Source: Sipunculus nudus (lineage: Eukaryota; Annelida; Sipuncula; Golfingiida; Sipunculidae). Taken from it: a stretch of DNA of 64,000 nt. Positions 14,001 through 29,000 of this stretch are shown here, one piece after another. The notes below the pieces were generated by a model. It saw only the letters and a program-made list of their open reading frames with translations, did no database searches and was not told where the DNA came from. The position numbers were made by a program, and so were the translations under genes. The first letter of the stretch is position 1, and each line of letters starts with the position of its first letter. The DNA lies in contig CM049315.1 of assembly GCA_026874595.1 (NCBI GenBank), forward strand, positions 58,340,889-58,404,888, given 5' to 3'.

Positions 14001-17000
14001 ATCTGTGTGTCTGTTTTGACACATTAATCCACATATCTTTATACTCCTTTGACCAATCAGGCTAAAAATTTTGCACAAATGTAGCCCTTGGGTAGCTTTA
14101 TAGCTTACACAAAAAATGGTGGCACCACTTGCAACCATTTTTGCACAGCGTCCATCTGTTCATCTGCCTTAGGATAAAATCAATCATATCTTTGCAGTGG
14201 TTGGACTTATCCACCTGAAATTTGCATGTGTATACATCCTGAAGAGCTTCCTTGATTTTATGACAGGTGGCACCACCTTCTTTCAAGTTCAGGCTGCAGA
14301 CATCCAGGCTTTTATCTCAGGACTGATTTGACTTATCCTCCTGAGATTTTTGCGTGTGTATAGATCTCACATAGCTGATGATCATATGCAAAACTGGTGG
14401 TGCCACCTGCAACCATTTTTGAACAGCATCCGTCTGTTTGTCTGCCATGGTACAAAATCACTCCTATCTCAGCAGTGGTTTGACTTATCTGCCTAAATTT
14501 TTGCATGTATATACATTTTGGATAGCCTCCCGACTTTTTGTGGCAGGTGGCACCACCTACATTTATTTTTACGCTGCAGACATTCAGGCTTGTATCTCAG
14601 GACTGGTTTGATGTATCCTCCTGACATTTTGCATGTGTATAGATCTCACATAGCTCTTTATCATACTGAAAACTGGTGGTGCCACCTGCAACCATTTTTG
14701 CACAGTGTCCGTCTGTTTGTCTGCCGTGGGATAAAATCACTCATATCTCCGTATTGGTTTGACTTATCTATTTCCCCTTGCCAATCATTCCATGCCTCAC
14801 TTCACCCTTCCCACCCTGTTCAGTGGATACACATAGTCGCTTATTGACTACCCATATTCACATTTTTTTCTGGTCTTGTGACATTGACCTTTGCTATCAA
14901 AGTCATGTCATTGTGGAGTTTAGGCCAAGTTTTCTTGGTGTGCATGGTAGCTCCAAAAGTTTTTATCAGACATGGTTCAAAGTTAGTGGGAAGTATTGAC
15001 ATATGACTCTTGAGAACTGGTTAAGTTTTGGGTAAAATTTACCTTTATTTATGGAATTTTTAGGCTTTCCTCCATTTTGACCACTCACGCACTGACTTGA
15101 TTTACTTAAATGCTGTCTTTGGCTTATCTTGGCATGCAAGTCAGTTTCTGTATTTTTGCATTGCACTATAATAGCTAGTTTACTCACATTTTTTTTAAAT
15201 AAGGTTACTGACCAGTTCAAATTCAATTTTTTTAAACTTGGTCAGCCTAGGTGTACTATTCTAATTTTCCTTTTTTAATGTTGATCATAATAGCATATAG
15301 CAAACTGTCCAGTTTTCATTATTATGTATGTTAGTTACCACTTTTCATGTCATCTCCACCTTTGGTCTTAATGTCTGATTGTCTTGTTACTGTATATATT
15401 GGCCATTAATTGTTCTTCATTCCAATTGTATGTTAAGTTTAACTTATATTTGCACATGATTGGTCGCTTCATGTATATGAGGGTGCAAGTGCAACTTTAT
15501 CTAATTGTGAGTAAAATTTCATTCAAAAGCATCTCAAAGTTTCTCAATTATGGTGGCACCTGAGATGAAAAGATGAATTTTAACTGTTTTGTTTTAAATA
15601 TAACATTGTAACTGTTTGTTCCCATGGTCATCAGCTTTGTGTTGAGACCCAAGGACCACTTGTTTCATTATACTCATGCATGTATACACATTTCAGGCTG
15701 TAGGATACAGCTGTTTGCCACAATCTAAGAATGAAGATGGCCTTGTGGCCTTGACCTTCAGTCAGAAACTAGAGAATGTACAGAAGAATCAAGAGCAGAT
15801 CGTCAGCGCCTTACATAAGATAATTGGAGCAGGAACTAATGTGTCTGTGTGTGTGGAGGCACTCAAACCTATCCCTGATGATAAGTAAGTAACTGTGTGT
15901 GCATTGAGATACTCAAACGTGTCCCTGACTCCCTGGTGATAAGTTACTGTGTGTGTATTGAGGCACTCAAACCTGTCACCGTTGTTAAGTAAGTAACTGT
16001 GTGTTTATTGAGGCACTCAAACCTGTCCCTGACTCCTTGATGATTAGTAACTGTGTGTATTGAGGCACTCAAACCTGTCCCTGATGATAAATAAGTTACT
16101 GTATGTGCATTGAGGCACTTCAACCTGTCCCTGATGATAAGCAACGGTGTGTGTATTTAGACACTAAAACCTGTCCCCAATGATAAGTAAGTAACTGTGT
16201 GTGCACTGAGTCACTCAAACCTGTCCCTGACTCTCTGATGATAAGTAACTGTGTGTATTGAGGCACTCAAACCTGTCCCTGATGATAAATAAGTTAATAT
16301 GTGTGCACTGAGGCACTTAAACCTGTTCCTGACTCCCAGATGATAAGTTATTGTGTGTGTATTGAGGCACTCGAACCTATCTCTGGTGATAAGTAACTGT
16401 GTGTGTATTGAGGCACTTAGACCTGTCCCTGATGATAAGTAAAAAAAATAAGTAACTGTGTGTGCATTGAGGCACTCAAACCTGTCCCTGATGATAAGTA
16501 AAAATATAAGTAATTGTGTGTGTATTTAGACACTCAAACCTGTCCTCGTTGTTAAGTAACTGTGTGTGCATTGAGGCACTCAAACCTGTCCCTGACTCCC
16601 TGATGATAAGTAACTGTGTGTATTGAGGCACTCAAACCTGTCCCTGATGATAAATAAATTACTGTGTGTGCATTGAGGATCTCAAACCTGTCCCTGACTA
16701 CCTGATGATAGGTTACTGTGTGTGTATTGAGGCACTCAAACCTATCTCTGTCGATAAGTAACTGTGTGTGTATTGTGGCACTCAGACCTGTCCCTGACGA
16801 TAAGTAAAAAAAAAAGTAACTGTGCGTGCATTAAGGGGCTCAGACCTGTCCCTGATGATAAAAAACTGTGTGTGCATTGAGTCACTCAAACCTATCTATG
16901 GTGATAAGTAACTGTGTGTGTATTGAGGCACTCAGATCTGTCCCTGATGTTAAGTAAATTAATAAGTAACTGTGTGCCTTGAGGCACTCAAACCTGTCCC

Positions 17001-20000
17001 TGATGATAAGTAAAAATATAAGTAATTGTGTGTGTATTTAGACACTCAAACCTGTCCCCGTTGTTAAGTAAGTAACTGTGTGTGTATTGAGGCACTCAAA
17101 CCTGTCCCTGACTCCCTGATGATAGGTAACTGTGTGTATTGAGGCACGCAGACCTGTCCCTGATGATAAATAAGTTACTGTGTGTGCATTGAGGCACTTC
17201 ACCCTGTCCCTGATGATAAGCAACGGTGTGTGTATTTAGACACTCAAACCTGTCCATGTTGTTAAGAAAGTAACTGTGTGTATTGAGGCACTCAAACCTG
17301 TCCCTGATAATAATTAGTTACTGTGTGTGCATTGAGGCACTCAAACCTGTCCCTGACTACCTGATGATCAGTTACTGTGTGTGTATTGAGGCACTCAAAC
17401 CTATCTCTGTTGATAAGTAACTGTGTGTGTATTGAGGCACTCAGACCTGTCCCTGACGATAAGTAAAAAGAAAAAGTAACTGTGCGTGCTTTGAGGGACT
17501 CAGACCTGTCCCTGATGATAAAAAACTGTGTGTGCATTGAGTCACTCAAACTTATCTCTGTTGATAAGTAACTGTGTGTGTATTGAGGCACTCAGATCTG
17601 TCCCTGATCATAAGTAAAATAATCAGTAACTGTGTGCATTGAGGCACTCAAACCTGTCCCTGATGATAAGTAAAAATATAAGTTATTGTGTGGGTATTTA
17701 GACACTCAAACCTGTCCCCGTTGTTAAGTAAGTAACTGTTTGTGTATTTAGGCACTCAAACCTGTCCCTGACTCCCTGATGATTAGTAACTGTGTGTATT
17801 GAGGCACTCAAACCTGTCCTTGATGATAAATAAGTTACTGTGTGTGCATTGAGGCACTTCACCCTGTCCCTGATGATAAGCAACAGTGTGTGTATTTAGA
17901 CACTCAAACCTGTCCCCAATGATAAGTAAGTAACTGTGTGTGCATTGAGTCACTCAAACCTGTCCCTGCCTCCCTGATGATAAGTAACTGTGTGTATTGA
18001 GGCACTCAAACCTGTCCCTGATGATAAATAAGTTACTGTGTGTGCATTGAGGATCTCAAACCTGTCCCTGACTACCTGATGATAAGTTACTGTGTGTGTA
18101 TTGAGGCACTCAAACCTATCTCTGTTGATAAGTAACTGTGTGTGTATTGAGGCACTCAGATCTGTCCCTGATGATAGGTAAAATAATAAGTAACTGTGTG
18201 CATTGAGGCACTCAAACCTGTCCCTGATGATAAGTAAAAATATAAGTTATTGTGTGGGTATTTAGACACTCAAACCTGTCCCCGTTGTTAAGTAAGTAAC
18301 TGTGTGTGTATTTAGGCACTCAAACCTGTCCCTGACTCCCTGATGATAGGTAACTGTGTGTATTGACGCACTCAAACCTGTCCTCGTTGTTAAGTTAGTA
18401 ACTGTGTGTTTATTGGGGCACTCAAACCTCTCCCTGACTCCCTGATGATTAGTAACTGTGTGTATTGAGGCACTCAAACCTGTCCCTGATGATAAATAAG
18501 TTACTGTGTGTGCATTGAGGCACTTCACCCTGTCCCTGATGATAAGCAACAGTGTGTGTATTTAGACACTCAAACCTGTCCCCAATGATAAGTAAGTAAC
18601 TGTGTGTGCATTGAGTCACTCAAACCTGTCCCTGACTCCCGGATGATAAGTAACTGTGTGTATTGAGGCACTCAAACCTGTCCCTGATGATAAATAAGTT
18701 ACTGTGTATGCATTGAGGATCTCAAACCTGTCCCTGACTACCTGATGATAAGTTACTGTGTGTGTATTGAGGCACTCAAACCTATCTCTGTCGATAAGTA
18801 ACTGTGTGTGTATTGAGGCACTCAGACCTGTCCCTGACGATAAGTAAAAAAAAAAGTAACTGTGCGTGCATTGAGGGACTCAAACCTGTCCCTGACTCCC
18901 TGATGATAGGTAACTGTGTGTATTGACGCACTCAAACCTGTCCTCGTTGTTAAGTTAGTAACTGTGTGTTTATTGGGGCACTCAAACCTGTCCCTGACTC
19001 CCTGATGATTAGTAACTGTGTTTATTGAGGCACTCAAACCTGTCCCTGACGATAAATAAGTTACTGTGTGTGCATTGAGGCACTTCACCCTGTCCCTGAT
19101 GATAAGCAACAGTGTGTGTATTAAGACACTCAAACCTGTCCCCAATGATAAGTAAGTAACTGTGTGTGCATTGAGTCACTCAAACCTGTCCCTGACTCCC
19201 GGATGATAAGTAACTGTGTGTATTGAGGCACTCAAACCTGTCCATGATGATAAATAAGTTACTGTGTGTGCATTGAGGATCTCAAACCTGTCCCTGACTA
19301 CCTGATGATAAGTTACTGTGTGTGTATTGAGGCACTCAAACCTATCTCTGTCGATAAGTAACTGTGTGTATATTGAGTCACTCAAACCTATCTCTGTTGA
19401 TAAGTAACTGTGTGTGTATTGAGGCACTCAGATCTGTCCCTGATGATAAGTAAAATAATAAGTAACTGTGTGCATTGAGGCACTCAAACCTGTCCCTGAT
19501 GATAAGTAAAAATATAAGTTATTGTGTGGGTATTTAGACACTCAAACCTGTCCCCGTTGTTAAGTAAGTAACTGTTTGTGTATTTAGGCACTCAAACCTG
19601 TCCCTGACTCCCTGATGATAGGTAACTGTGTGTTTTGACGCACTCAAACCTGTCCATGTTGTTAAGTAAGTAACTGTGTGTTTATTGGGGCACTCAAACC
19701 TGTCCCTGACTCCCTGATGATTAGTAACTGTGTGTATTGAGGCACTCAAACCTGTCCTTGATGATAAATAAGTTACTGTGTGTGCATTGAGGCACTTCAC
19801 CCTGTCCCTGATGATAAGCAACAGTGTGTGTATTTAGACACTCAAACCTGTCCCCAATGATAAGTAAGTAACTGTGTGTGCATTGAGTCACTCAAACCTG
19901 TCCCTGACTCCCTGATGATAAGTAACTGTGTGTATTGAGGCACTCAAACCTGTCCCTGATGATAAATAAGTTACTGTGTGTGCATTGAGGATCTCAAACC

Positions 20001-23000
20001 TGTCCCTGACTACCTGATGATAAGTTACTGTGTGTGTATTGAGGCACTCAAACCTATCTCTGTCGATAAGTAACTGTGTGTGTATTGAGTCACTCAAACC
20101 TATCTCTGTTGATAAGTAACTGTGTGTGTATTGAGGCACTCAGATCTGTCCCTGATGATAGGTAAAATAATAAGTAACTGTGTGCATTGAGGCACTCAAA
20201 CCTGTCCCTGATGATAAGTAAAAATATAAGTTATTGTGTGGGTATTTAGACACTCAAACCTGTCCCCGTTGTTAAGTAAGTAACTGTGTGTGTATTTAGG
20301 CACTCAAACCTGTCCCTGACTCCCTGATGATAGGTAACTGTGTGTATTGACACACTCAAACCTGTCCTCGTTGTTAAGTTAGTAACTGTGTGTTTATTGG
20401 GGCACTCAAACCTGTCCCTGACTCCCTGATGATTAGTAACTGTGTGTATTGAGGCACTCAAACCTGTCCCTGATGATAAATAAGTTACTGTGTGTGCATT
20501 GAGGCACTTCACCCTGTCCCTGATGATAAGCAACAGTGTGTGTATTTAGACACTCAAACCTGTCCCCAATGATAAGTAAGTAACTGTGTGTGCATTGAGT
20601 CACTCAAACCTGTCCCTGACTCCCGGATGATAAGTAACTGTGTGTATTGAGGCACTCAAACCTGTCCCTGATGATAAATAAGTTACTGTGTATGCATTGA
20701 GGATCTCAAACCTGTCCCTGACTACCTGATGATAAGTTACTGTGTGTGTATTGAGGCACTCAAACCTATCTCTGTCGATAAGTAACTGTGTGTGTATTGA
20801 GGCACTCAAACCTATCTCTGTCAATAAGTAACTGTGTGTGTATTGAGGCACTCAGACCTGTCCCTGACGATAAGTAAAAAAAAAAGTAACTGTGCGTGCA
20901 TTGAGGGACTCAAACCTGTCCCTGACTCCCTGATGATAGGTAACTGTGTGTATTGACGCACTCAAACCTGTCCTCGTTGTTAAGTTAGTAACTGTGTGTT
21001 TATTGGGGCACTCAAACCTGTCCCTGACTCCCTGATGATTAGTAACTGTGTTTATTGAGGCACTCAAACCTGTCCCTGATGATAAATAAGTTACTGTGTG
21101 TGCATTGAGGCACTTCACCCTGTCCCTGATGATAAGCAACAGTGTGTGTATTTAGACACTCAAACCTGTCCCCAATGATAAGTAAGTAACTGTGTGTGCA
21201 TTGAGTCACTCAAACCTGTCCCTGACTCCCGGATGATAAGTAACTGTGTGTATTGAGGCACTCAAACCTGTCCATGATGATAAATAAGTTACTGTGTGTG
21301 CATTTAGGATCTCAAACCTGTCCCTGACTCCCTGATGATAAGTAACTGTGTGTGTATTGAGGCACTCAGACCTGTCCCTGACGATAAGTAAAAAGAAAAA
21401 GTAACTGTGCGTGCTTTGAGGGACTCAGACCTGTCCCTGATGATAAAAAACTGTGTGTGCATTGAGTCACTCAAACTTATCTCTGTTGATAAGTAACTGT
21501 GTGTGTATTGAGGCACTCAGATCTGTCCCTGATGATAAGTAAAATAATAAGTAACTGTGTGCATTGAGGCACTCAAACCTGTCCCTGATGATAAGTAAAA
21601 ATATAAGTAATTGTGTGGGTATTTAGACACTCAAACCTGTCCCCGTTGTTAAGTAAGTAACTGTTTGTGTATTTAGGCACTCAAACCTGTCCCTGACTCC
21701 CTGATGATAGGTACCTGTGTGTATTGACGCACTCAAACCTGTCCTCGTTGTTAAGTTAGTAACTGTGTGTTTATTGGGGCACTCAAACCTGTCCCTGACT
21801 CCCTGATGATTAGTAACTGTATGTATTGAGGCACTCAAACCTGTCCTTGATGATAAATAAGTTACTGTGTGTGCATTGAGGCACTTCACCCTGTCCCTGA
21901 TGATAAGCAACAGTGTGTGTATTTAGACACTCAAACCTGTCCCCAATGATAAGTAAGTAACTGTGTGTGCATTGAGTCACTCAAACCTGTCCCTGACTCC
22001 CTGATGATAAGTAACTGTGTGTATTGAGGCACTCAAACCTGTCCCTGATGATAAATAAGTTACTGTGTGTGCATTGAGGATCTCAAACCTGTCCCTGACT
22101 ACCTGATGATAAGTTACTGTGTGTGTATTGAGGCACTCAAACCTATCTCTGTCGATAAGTAACTGTGTGTGTATTGAGTCACTCAAACCTATCTCTGTTG
22201 ATAAGTAACTGTGTGTGTATTGAGGCACTCAGATCTGTCCCTGATGATAGGTAAAATAATAAGTAACTGTGTGCATTGAGGCACTCAAACCTGTCCCTGA
22301 TGATAAGTAAAAATATAAGTTATTGTGTGTGTATTTAGGCACTCAAACCTGTCCCTGACTCCCTGATGATAGGTAACTGTGTGTATTGACGCACTCAAAC
22401 CTGTCCTCGTTGTTAAGTTAGTAACTGTGTGTTTATTGGGGCACTCAAACCTGTCCCTGACTCCCTGATGATTAGTAACTGTGTGTATTGAGGCACTCAA
22501 ACCTGTCCCTGATGATAAATAAGTTACTGTGTGTGTATTGAGGCACTTCACCCTGTCCCTGATGATAAGAAACAGTGTGTGTATTTAGACACTCAAACCT
22601 GTCCCCAATGATAAGTAAGTAACTGTGTGTGCATTGAGTCACTCAAACCTGTCCCTGACTCCCGGATGATAAGTAACTGTGTGTATTGAGGCACTCAAAC
22701 CTGTCCCTGATGATAAATAAGTTACTGTGTATGCATTGAGGATCTCAAACCTGTCCCTGACTACCTGATGATAAGTTACTGTGTGTGTATTGAGGCACTC
22801 AAACCTATCTCTGTCGATAAGTAACTGTGTGTGTATTGAGGCACTCAGACCTGTCCCTGACGATAAGTAAAAAAAAAAGTAACTGTGCGTGCATTGAGGG
22901 ACTCAAACCTGTCCCTGACTCCCTGATGATAGGTAACTGTGTGTATTGACGCACTCAAACCTGTCCTCGTTGTTAAGTTAGTAACTGTGTGTTTATTGGG

Positions 23001-26000
23001 GCACTCAAACCTGTCCCTGACTCCCTGATGATTAGTAACTGTGTTTATTGAGGCACTCAAACCTGTCCCTGATGATAAATAAGTTACTGTGTGTGCATTT
23101 AGGCACTTCACCCTGTCCCTGATGATAAGCAACAGTGTGTGTATTTAGACACTCAAACCTGTCCCCAATGATAAGTAAGTAACTGTGTGTGCATTGAGTC
23201 ACTCAAACCTGTCCCTGACTCCCGGATGATAAGTAACTGTGTGTATTGAGGCACTCAAACCTGTCCATGATGATAAATAAGTTACTGTGTGTGCATTGAG
23301 GATCTCAAACCTGTCCCTGACTACCTGATGATAAGTTACTGTGTGTGTATTGAGGCACTCAAACCTATCTCTGTCGATAAGTAACTGTGTGTATATTGAG
23401 TCACTCAAACCTATCTCTGTTGATAAGTAACTGTGTGTGTATTGAGGCACTCAGATCTGTCCCTGATGATAAGTAAAATAATAAGTAACTGTGTGCATTG
23501 AGGCACTCAAACCTGTCCCTGATGATAAGTAAAAATATAAGTTATTGTGTGGGTATTTAGACACTTAAACCTGTCCCCGTTGTTAAGTAAGTAACTGTTT
23601 GTGTATTTAGGCACTCAAACCTGTCCCTGACTCCCTGATGATAGGTAACTGTGTGTTTTGACGCACTCAAACCTGTCCTCGTTGTTAAGTAAGTAACTGT
23701 GTGTTTATTGGGGCACTCAAACCTGTCCCTGACTCCCTGATGATTAGTAACTGTGTGTATTGAGGCACTCAAACCTGTCTTTGATGATAAATAAGTTACT
23801 GTGTGTGCATTGAGGCACTTCACCCTGTCCCTGATGATAAGCAACAGTGTGTGTATTTAGACACTCAAACCTGTCCCCAATGATAAGTAAGTAACTGTGT
23901 GTGCATTGAGTCACTCAAACCTGTCCCTGACTCCCTGATGATAAGTAACTGTGTGTATTGAGGCACTCAAACCTGTCCCTGATGATAAATAAGTTACTGT
24001 GTGTGCATTGAGGATCTCAAACCTGTCCCTGACTACCTGATGATAAGTTACTGTGTGTGTATTGAGGCACTCAAACCTATCTCTGTCGATAAGTAACTGT
24101 GTGTGTATTGAGTCACTCAAACCTATCTCTGTTGATAAGTAACTGTGTGTGTATTGAGGCACTCAGATCTGTCCCTGATGATAGGTAAAATAATAAGTAA
24201 CTGTGTGCATTGAGGCACTCAAACCTGTCCCTGATGATAAGTAAAAATATAAGTTATTGTGTGGGTATTTAGACACTCAAACCTGTCCCCGTTGTTAAGT
24301 AAGTAACTGTGTGTGTATTTAGGCACTCAAACCTGTCCCTGACTCCCTGATGATAGGTAACTGTGTGTATTGACGCACTCAAACCTGTCCTCGTTGTTAA
24401 GTTAGTAACTGTGTGTTTATTGGGGCACTCAAACCTGTCCCTGACTCCCTGATGATTAGTAACTGTGTGTATTGAGGCACTCAAACCTGTCCCTGATGAT
24501 AAATAAGTTACTGTGTGTGCATTGAGGCACTTCACCCTGTCCCTGATGATAAGCAACAGTGTGTGTATTTAGACACTCAAACCTGTCCCCAACGATAAGT
24601 AAGTAACTGTGTGTGCATTGAGTCACTCAAACCTGTCCCTGACTCCCTGATGATAAGTAACTGTGTGTATTGAGGCACTCAAACCTGTCCCTGATGATAA
24701 ATAAGTTACTGTGTATGCATTGAGGATCTCAAACCTGTCCCTGACTACCTGATGATAAGTTACTGTGTGTGTATTGAGGCACTCAAACCTATCTCTGTCG
24801 ATAAGTAACTGTCTGTGTATTGAGGCACTCAAACCTATCTCTGTAGATAAGTAACTGTGTGTGTATTGAGGCACTCAGACCTGTCCCTGACGATAAGTAA
24901 AAAAAAATGTAACTGTGCGTGCATTGAGGGACTCAAACCTGTCCCTGACTCCCTGATGATAGGTAACTGTGTGTATTGACGCACTCAAACCTGTCCTCGT
25001 TGTTAAGTTAGTAACTGTGTGTTTATTGGGGCACTCAAACCTGTCCCTGACTCCCTGATGATTAGTAACTGTGTTTATTGAGGCACTCAAACCTGTCCCT
25101 GATGATAAATAAGTTACTGTGTGTGCATTGAGGCACTTCACCCTGTCCCTGATGATAAGCAACAGTGTGTGTATTTAGACACTCAAACCTGTCCCCAATG
25201 ATAAGTAAGTAACTGTGTGTGCATTGAGTCACTCAAACCTGTCCCTGACTCCCGGATGATAAGTAACTGTGTGTATTGAGGCACTCAAAACTGTCCATGA
25301 TGATAAATAAGTTACTGGGTGTGCATTGAGGATCTCAAACCTGTCCCTGACAACCTGATGATAAGTTACTGTGTGTGTATTGAGGCACTCAAACCTATCT
25401 CTGTCGATAAGTAACTGTGTGTATATTGAGTCACTCAAACCTATCTCTGTTGATAAGTAACTGTGTGTGTATTGAGGCACTCAGATCTGTCCCTGATGAT
25501 AAGTAAAATAATAAGTAACTGTGTGCATTGAGGCACTCAAACCTGTCCCTGATGATAAGTAAAAATATAAGTTATTGTGTGGGTATTTAGACACTCAAAC
25601 CTGTCCCCGTTGTTAAGTAAGTAACTGTTTGTGTATTTAGGCACTCAAACCTGTCCCTGACTCCCTGATGATAGGTAACTGTGTGTTTTGATGCACTAAA
25701 ACCTGTCCTCGTTGTTAAGTAAGTAACTGTGTGTTTATTGGGGCACTCAAACCTGTCCCTGACTCCCTGATGATTAGTAACTGTGTGTATTGAGGCACTC
25801 AAACCTGTCCCTGATGATAAATAAGTTACTGTGTGTGCATTGAGGCACTTCACCCTGTCCCTGATGATAAGCAACAGTGTGTGTATTTAGACACTCAAAC
25901 CTGTCCCCAATGATAAGTAAGTAACTGTGTGTGCATTGAGTCACTCAAACCTGTCCCTGACTCCTGGATGATAAGTAACTGTGTGTATTGAGGCACTCAA

Positions 26001-29000
26001 ACCTGTCCCTGATGATAAATAAGTTACTGTGTATGCATTGAGGATCTCAAACCTGTCTCTGACTACCTGATGATAAGTTACTGTGTGTGTATTGAGGCAC
26101 TCAAACCTATCTCTGTCGATAAGTAACTGTGTGTGTATTGAGGCACTCAGACCTGTCCCTGACGATAAGTAAAAAAAAAAGTAACTGTGTGTGTATTGAG
26201 GCACTCAGGCCTGTCCCTGACAATAAGTAAAAAAAAAGTAACTGTGTGTGCATTGAGGGACTCAGACCTGTCCCTGATGATAAAAAACTGTGTGTGCATT
26301 GAGTCACTCAAACCTATCTCTGGTGATAAGTAACTGTGTGTGTGTTGAGGCACTCAGATCTGTCCCTGATGATAAGTAAAATAATAAGTAACTGTGCATT
26401 GAGGCACTCAAACCTGTCCCTGATGATAAGTAAAAATATAAGTAATTGTGTGGGTATTTAGACACTCAAACCTGTCCCCGTTGTTAAGTAAGTAACTGTT
26501 TGTGTATTTAGGCACTCAAACCTGTCCCTGACTCCCTGATGATAGGTAACTGTGTGTATTGACGCACTCAAACCTGTCCTCGTTGTTAAGTTAGTAACTG
26601 TGTGTTTATTGGGGCACTCAAACCTGTCCCTGACTCCCTGATGATTAGTAACTGTGTGTATTGAGGCACTCAAACCTGTCCCTGATGATAAATAAGTTAC
26701 TGTGTGTGCATTGAGGCACTTCAACCTGCCCCTGATGATAAGCAACGGTGTGTGTATTTAGACACTCAAACCTGTCCCCAATGATAAGTAAGTAACTGTG
26801 TGTGCACTGAGTCACTCAAACCTGTCCCTGACTCCCTGATGATAAGTAACTGTGTGTATTGAGGCCATCAAACCTGTCCCTGATGATAAATAAGTTAATG
26901 TGTGTGCACTGAGGCACTCAAACCTGTTCCTGACTCCCTGGTGATAAGTTATTGTGTGTGTATTGAGGCACTCGAACCTATATCTGGTGATAAGTAACTG
27001 TGTGTGTATTGAGGCACTCAGACCTCTCCCTGACAATAAGTAAAAAAAAAAGTAACTGTGTGTGCATTGAGGGACTCAGACCTGTCCCTGATGATAAAAA
27101 ACTGTGTGTGCATTAAGGCACTCAAACCTGTCCCTGATGATAAGTAAAAATATAAGTAATTGTGTGTGTATTTAGACACTCAAACCTGTCCCCGTTGTTA
27201 AGTAAGTAACTGTGTGTGCATTGAGGCACTCAAACCTGTCCCTGACTCCCTGATGATAAGTAACTGTGTGTGTTGAGGCACTCAAACCTGTCCCTGATGA
27301 TTAATAAGTTACTGTGTGTGCATTGAGGCACTCAAACCTGTCCCTGACTACCTGATGATAAGTTACTGTGTGAGTATTGAGGCACTCAAACCTATCTCTG
27401 TCATTAAGTAACTGTGTGTGTATTGAGACACTCAAACCTGTCCCCTTGTTAAGTAAGTAACTGTGTGTGCATTGAGGCACTCAAACCTGTCCCTGACTCC
27501 CTGATGGTAAGTAACTGTGTGTATTGAGGCACTCAAACCTGTCCCTGATGATTAATAAGTTACTGTGTGTGCATTGAGGCACTCAAACCTGTCCCTGACT
27601 ACCTGATAATAAGTTACTGTGTGTGTATTGAGGCACTCAAACCTATCTCTGTCATTAAGTAACTGTGTGTGTATTGAGGCACTCAGACCTGTCCCTGACG
27701 ATAAGTAAAAAAAAAGTAACTGTGCGTGCGTTGAGGGACTCAGACCTGTCCCTGATGATAAAAAACTGTGTGTGCATTGAGGCACTCAGATCTGTCCCTG
27801 ATGATAAGTAAAATAATAAGTAACTGTGTGTATTTAGACACTCAAACCTGTCCCCGTTGATAAGTAAGTAACTGTGTGTGTATTTAGACACTCAAACCTG
27901 TCCATGTTGTAAAGTAAGTAACTGTGTGTGTATTGAGGCACTCAGACCTGTCCCTGACGATAAGTAAAAAAAAAGTAACTGTGCGTGCCTTGAGGGACTC
28001 AGACCTGTCCCTGATGATAAAAAACTGTGTGTGCATTGAGGCACTCAGATCTGTCCCTGATGATAAGTAAAATAATAAGTAACTGTGTGTATTTAGACAC
28101 TCAAACCTGTCCCCGTTGATAAGTAAGTAACTGTGTGTGTATTTAGACACTCAAACCTGTCCATGTTGTTAAGTAAGTAACTGTGTGTGTATTGAGGCAC
28201 TCAAACCTGTCCCTGATGATAAATAAGTTACTGTGTGTGCATTGAGGCACTCAAACGTGTCCCTGACTCCCTGATGATAAGTTACTGTGTGTGTATTGAG
28301 GCACTCAAACCTGTCTCTGGTGATAAGTAACTGTGTGTGTTTATTGAAGCACTCTAACCTATCCCTGATGACAAGTAAGTGTGTGTGCAGTGAGGCACTC
28401 TAACCTTTTGCTGATGATAAGTTAATAACTTTACCTAACACCTACCAGTGAAATTCCAATTCAATCACATAACATGCAAAGCCTTTGTAACTCTGTGTCA
28501 TTCTGTAAAGCAGAGTTTTATGTCAAAATGAAGGAGCTCTAATCAGCAAGCACACTGAAGATTGTTTATGATGGTGTGTTATTTTATAGAGCTGAGCTGG
28601 TGATATACATTCAGGAGCACTCGTCAGCAGGCACGGTGAAGATTGTTTATGATGGTGTGTTATTTTGTAGAGCTGAGCTGGTGATATACATTCAGGAGCG
28701 CTCGTCAGCAGGCACGGTGAAGATTGTTTATGATGGTGTGTTATTTTGTAGAGCTGAGTTGGTGATATACATTCAGGAGCGCTCGTCAGCAGGCACGGTG
28801 AAGATTGTTTATGATGGTGTGTTATTTTGTAGAGCTGAGTTGGTGATATACATTCAGGAGCGCTCGTCAGCAGGCACGGTGAAGATTGTTTATGATGGTG
28901 TGTTATTTTGTAGAGCTGAGTTGGTGATATACATTCAGGAGCGCTCGTCAGCAGGCACGGTGAAGATTGTTTATGATGGTGTGTTATTTTGTAGAGCTGA

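Noticed and set aside
15944-28150. Dozens of minus-strand open frames of 60-110 codons in the 12.5-kb array
   Set aside because: They recur with the satellite period, have no start context or family resemblance, and exist only because the units lack stops in that frame.
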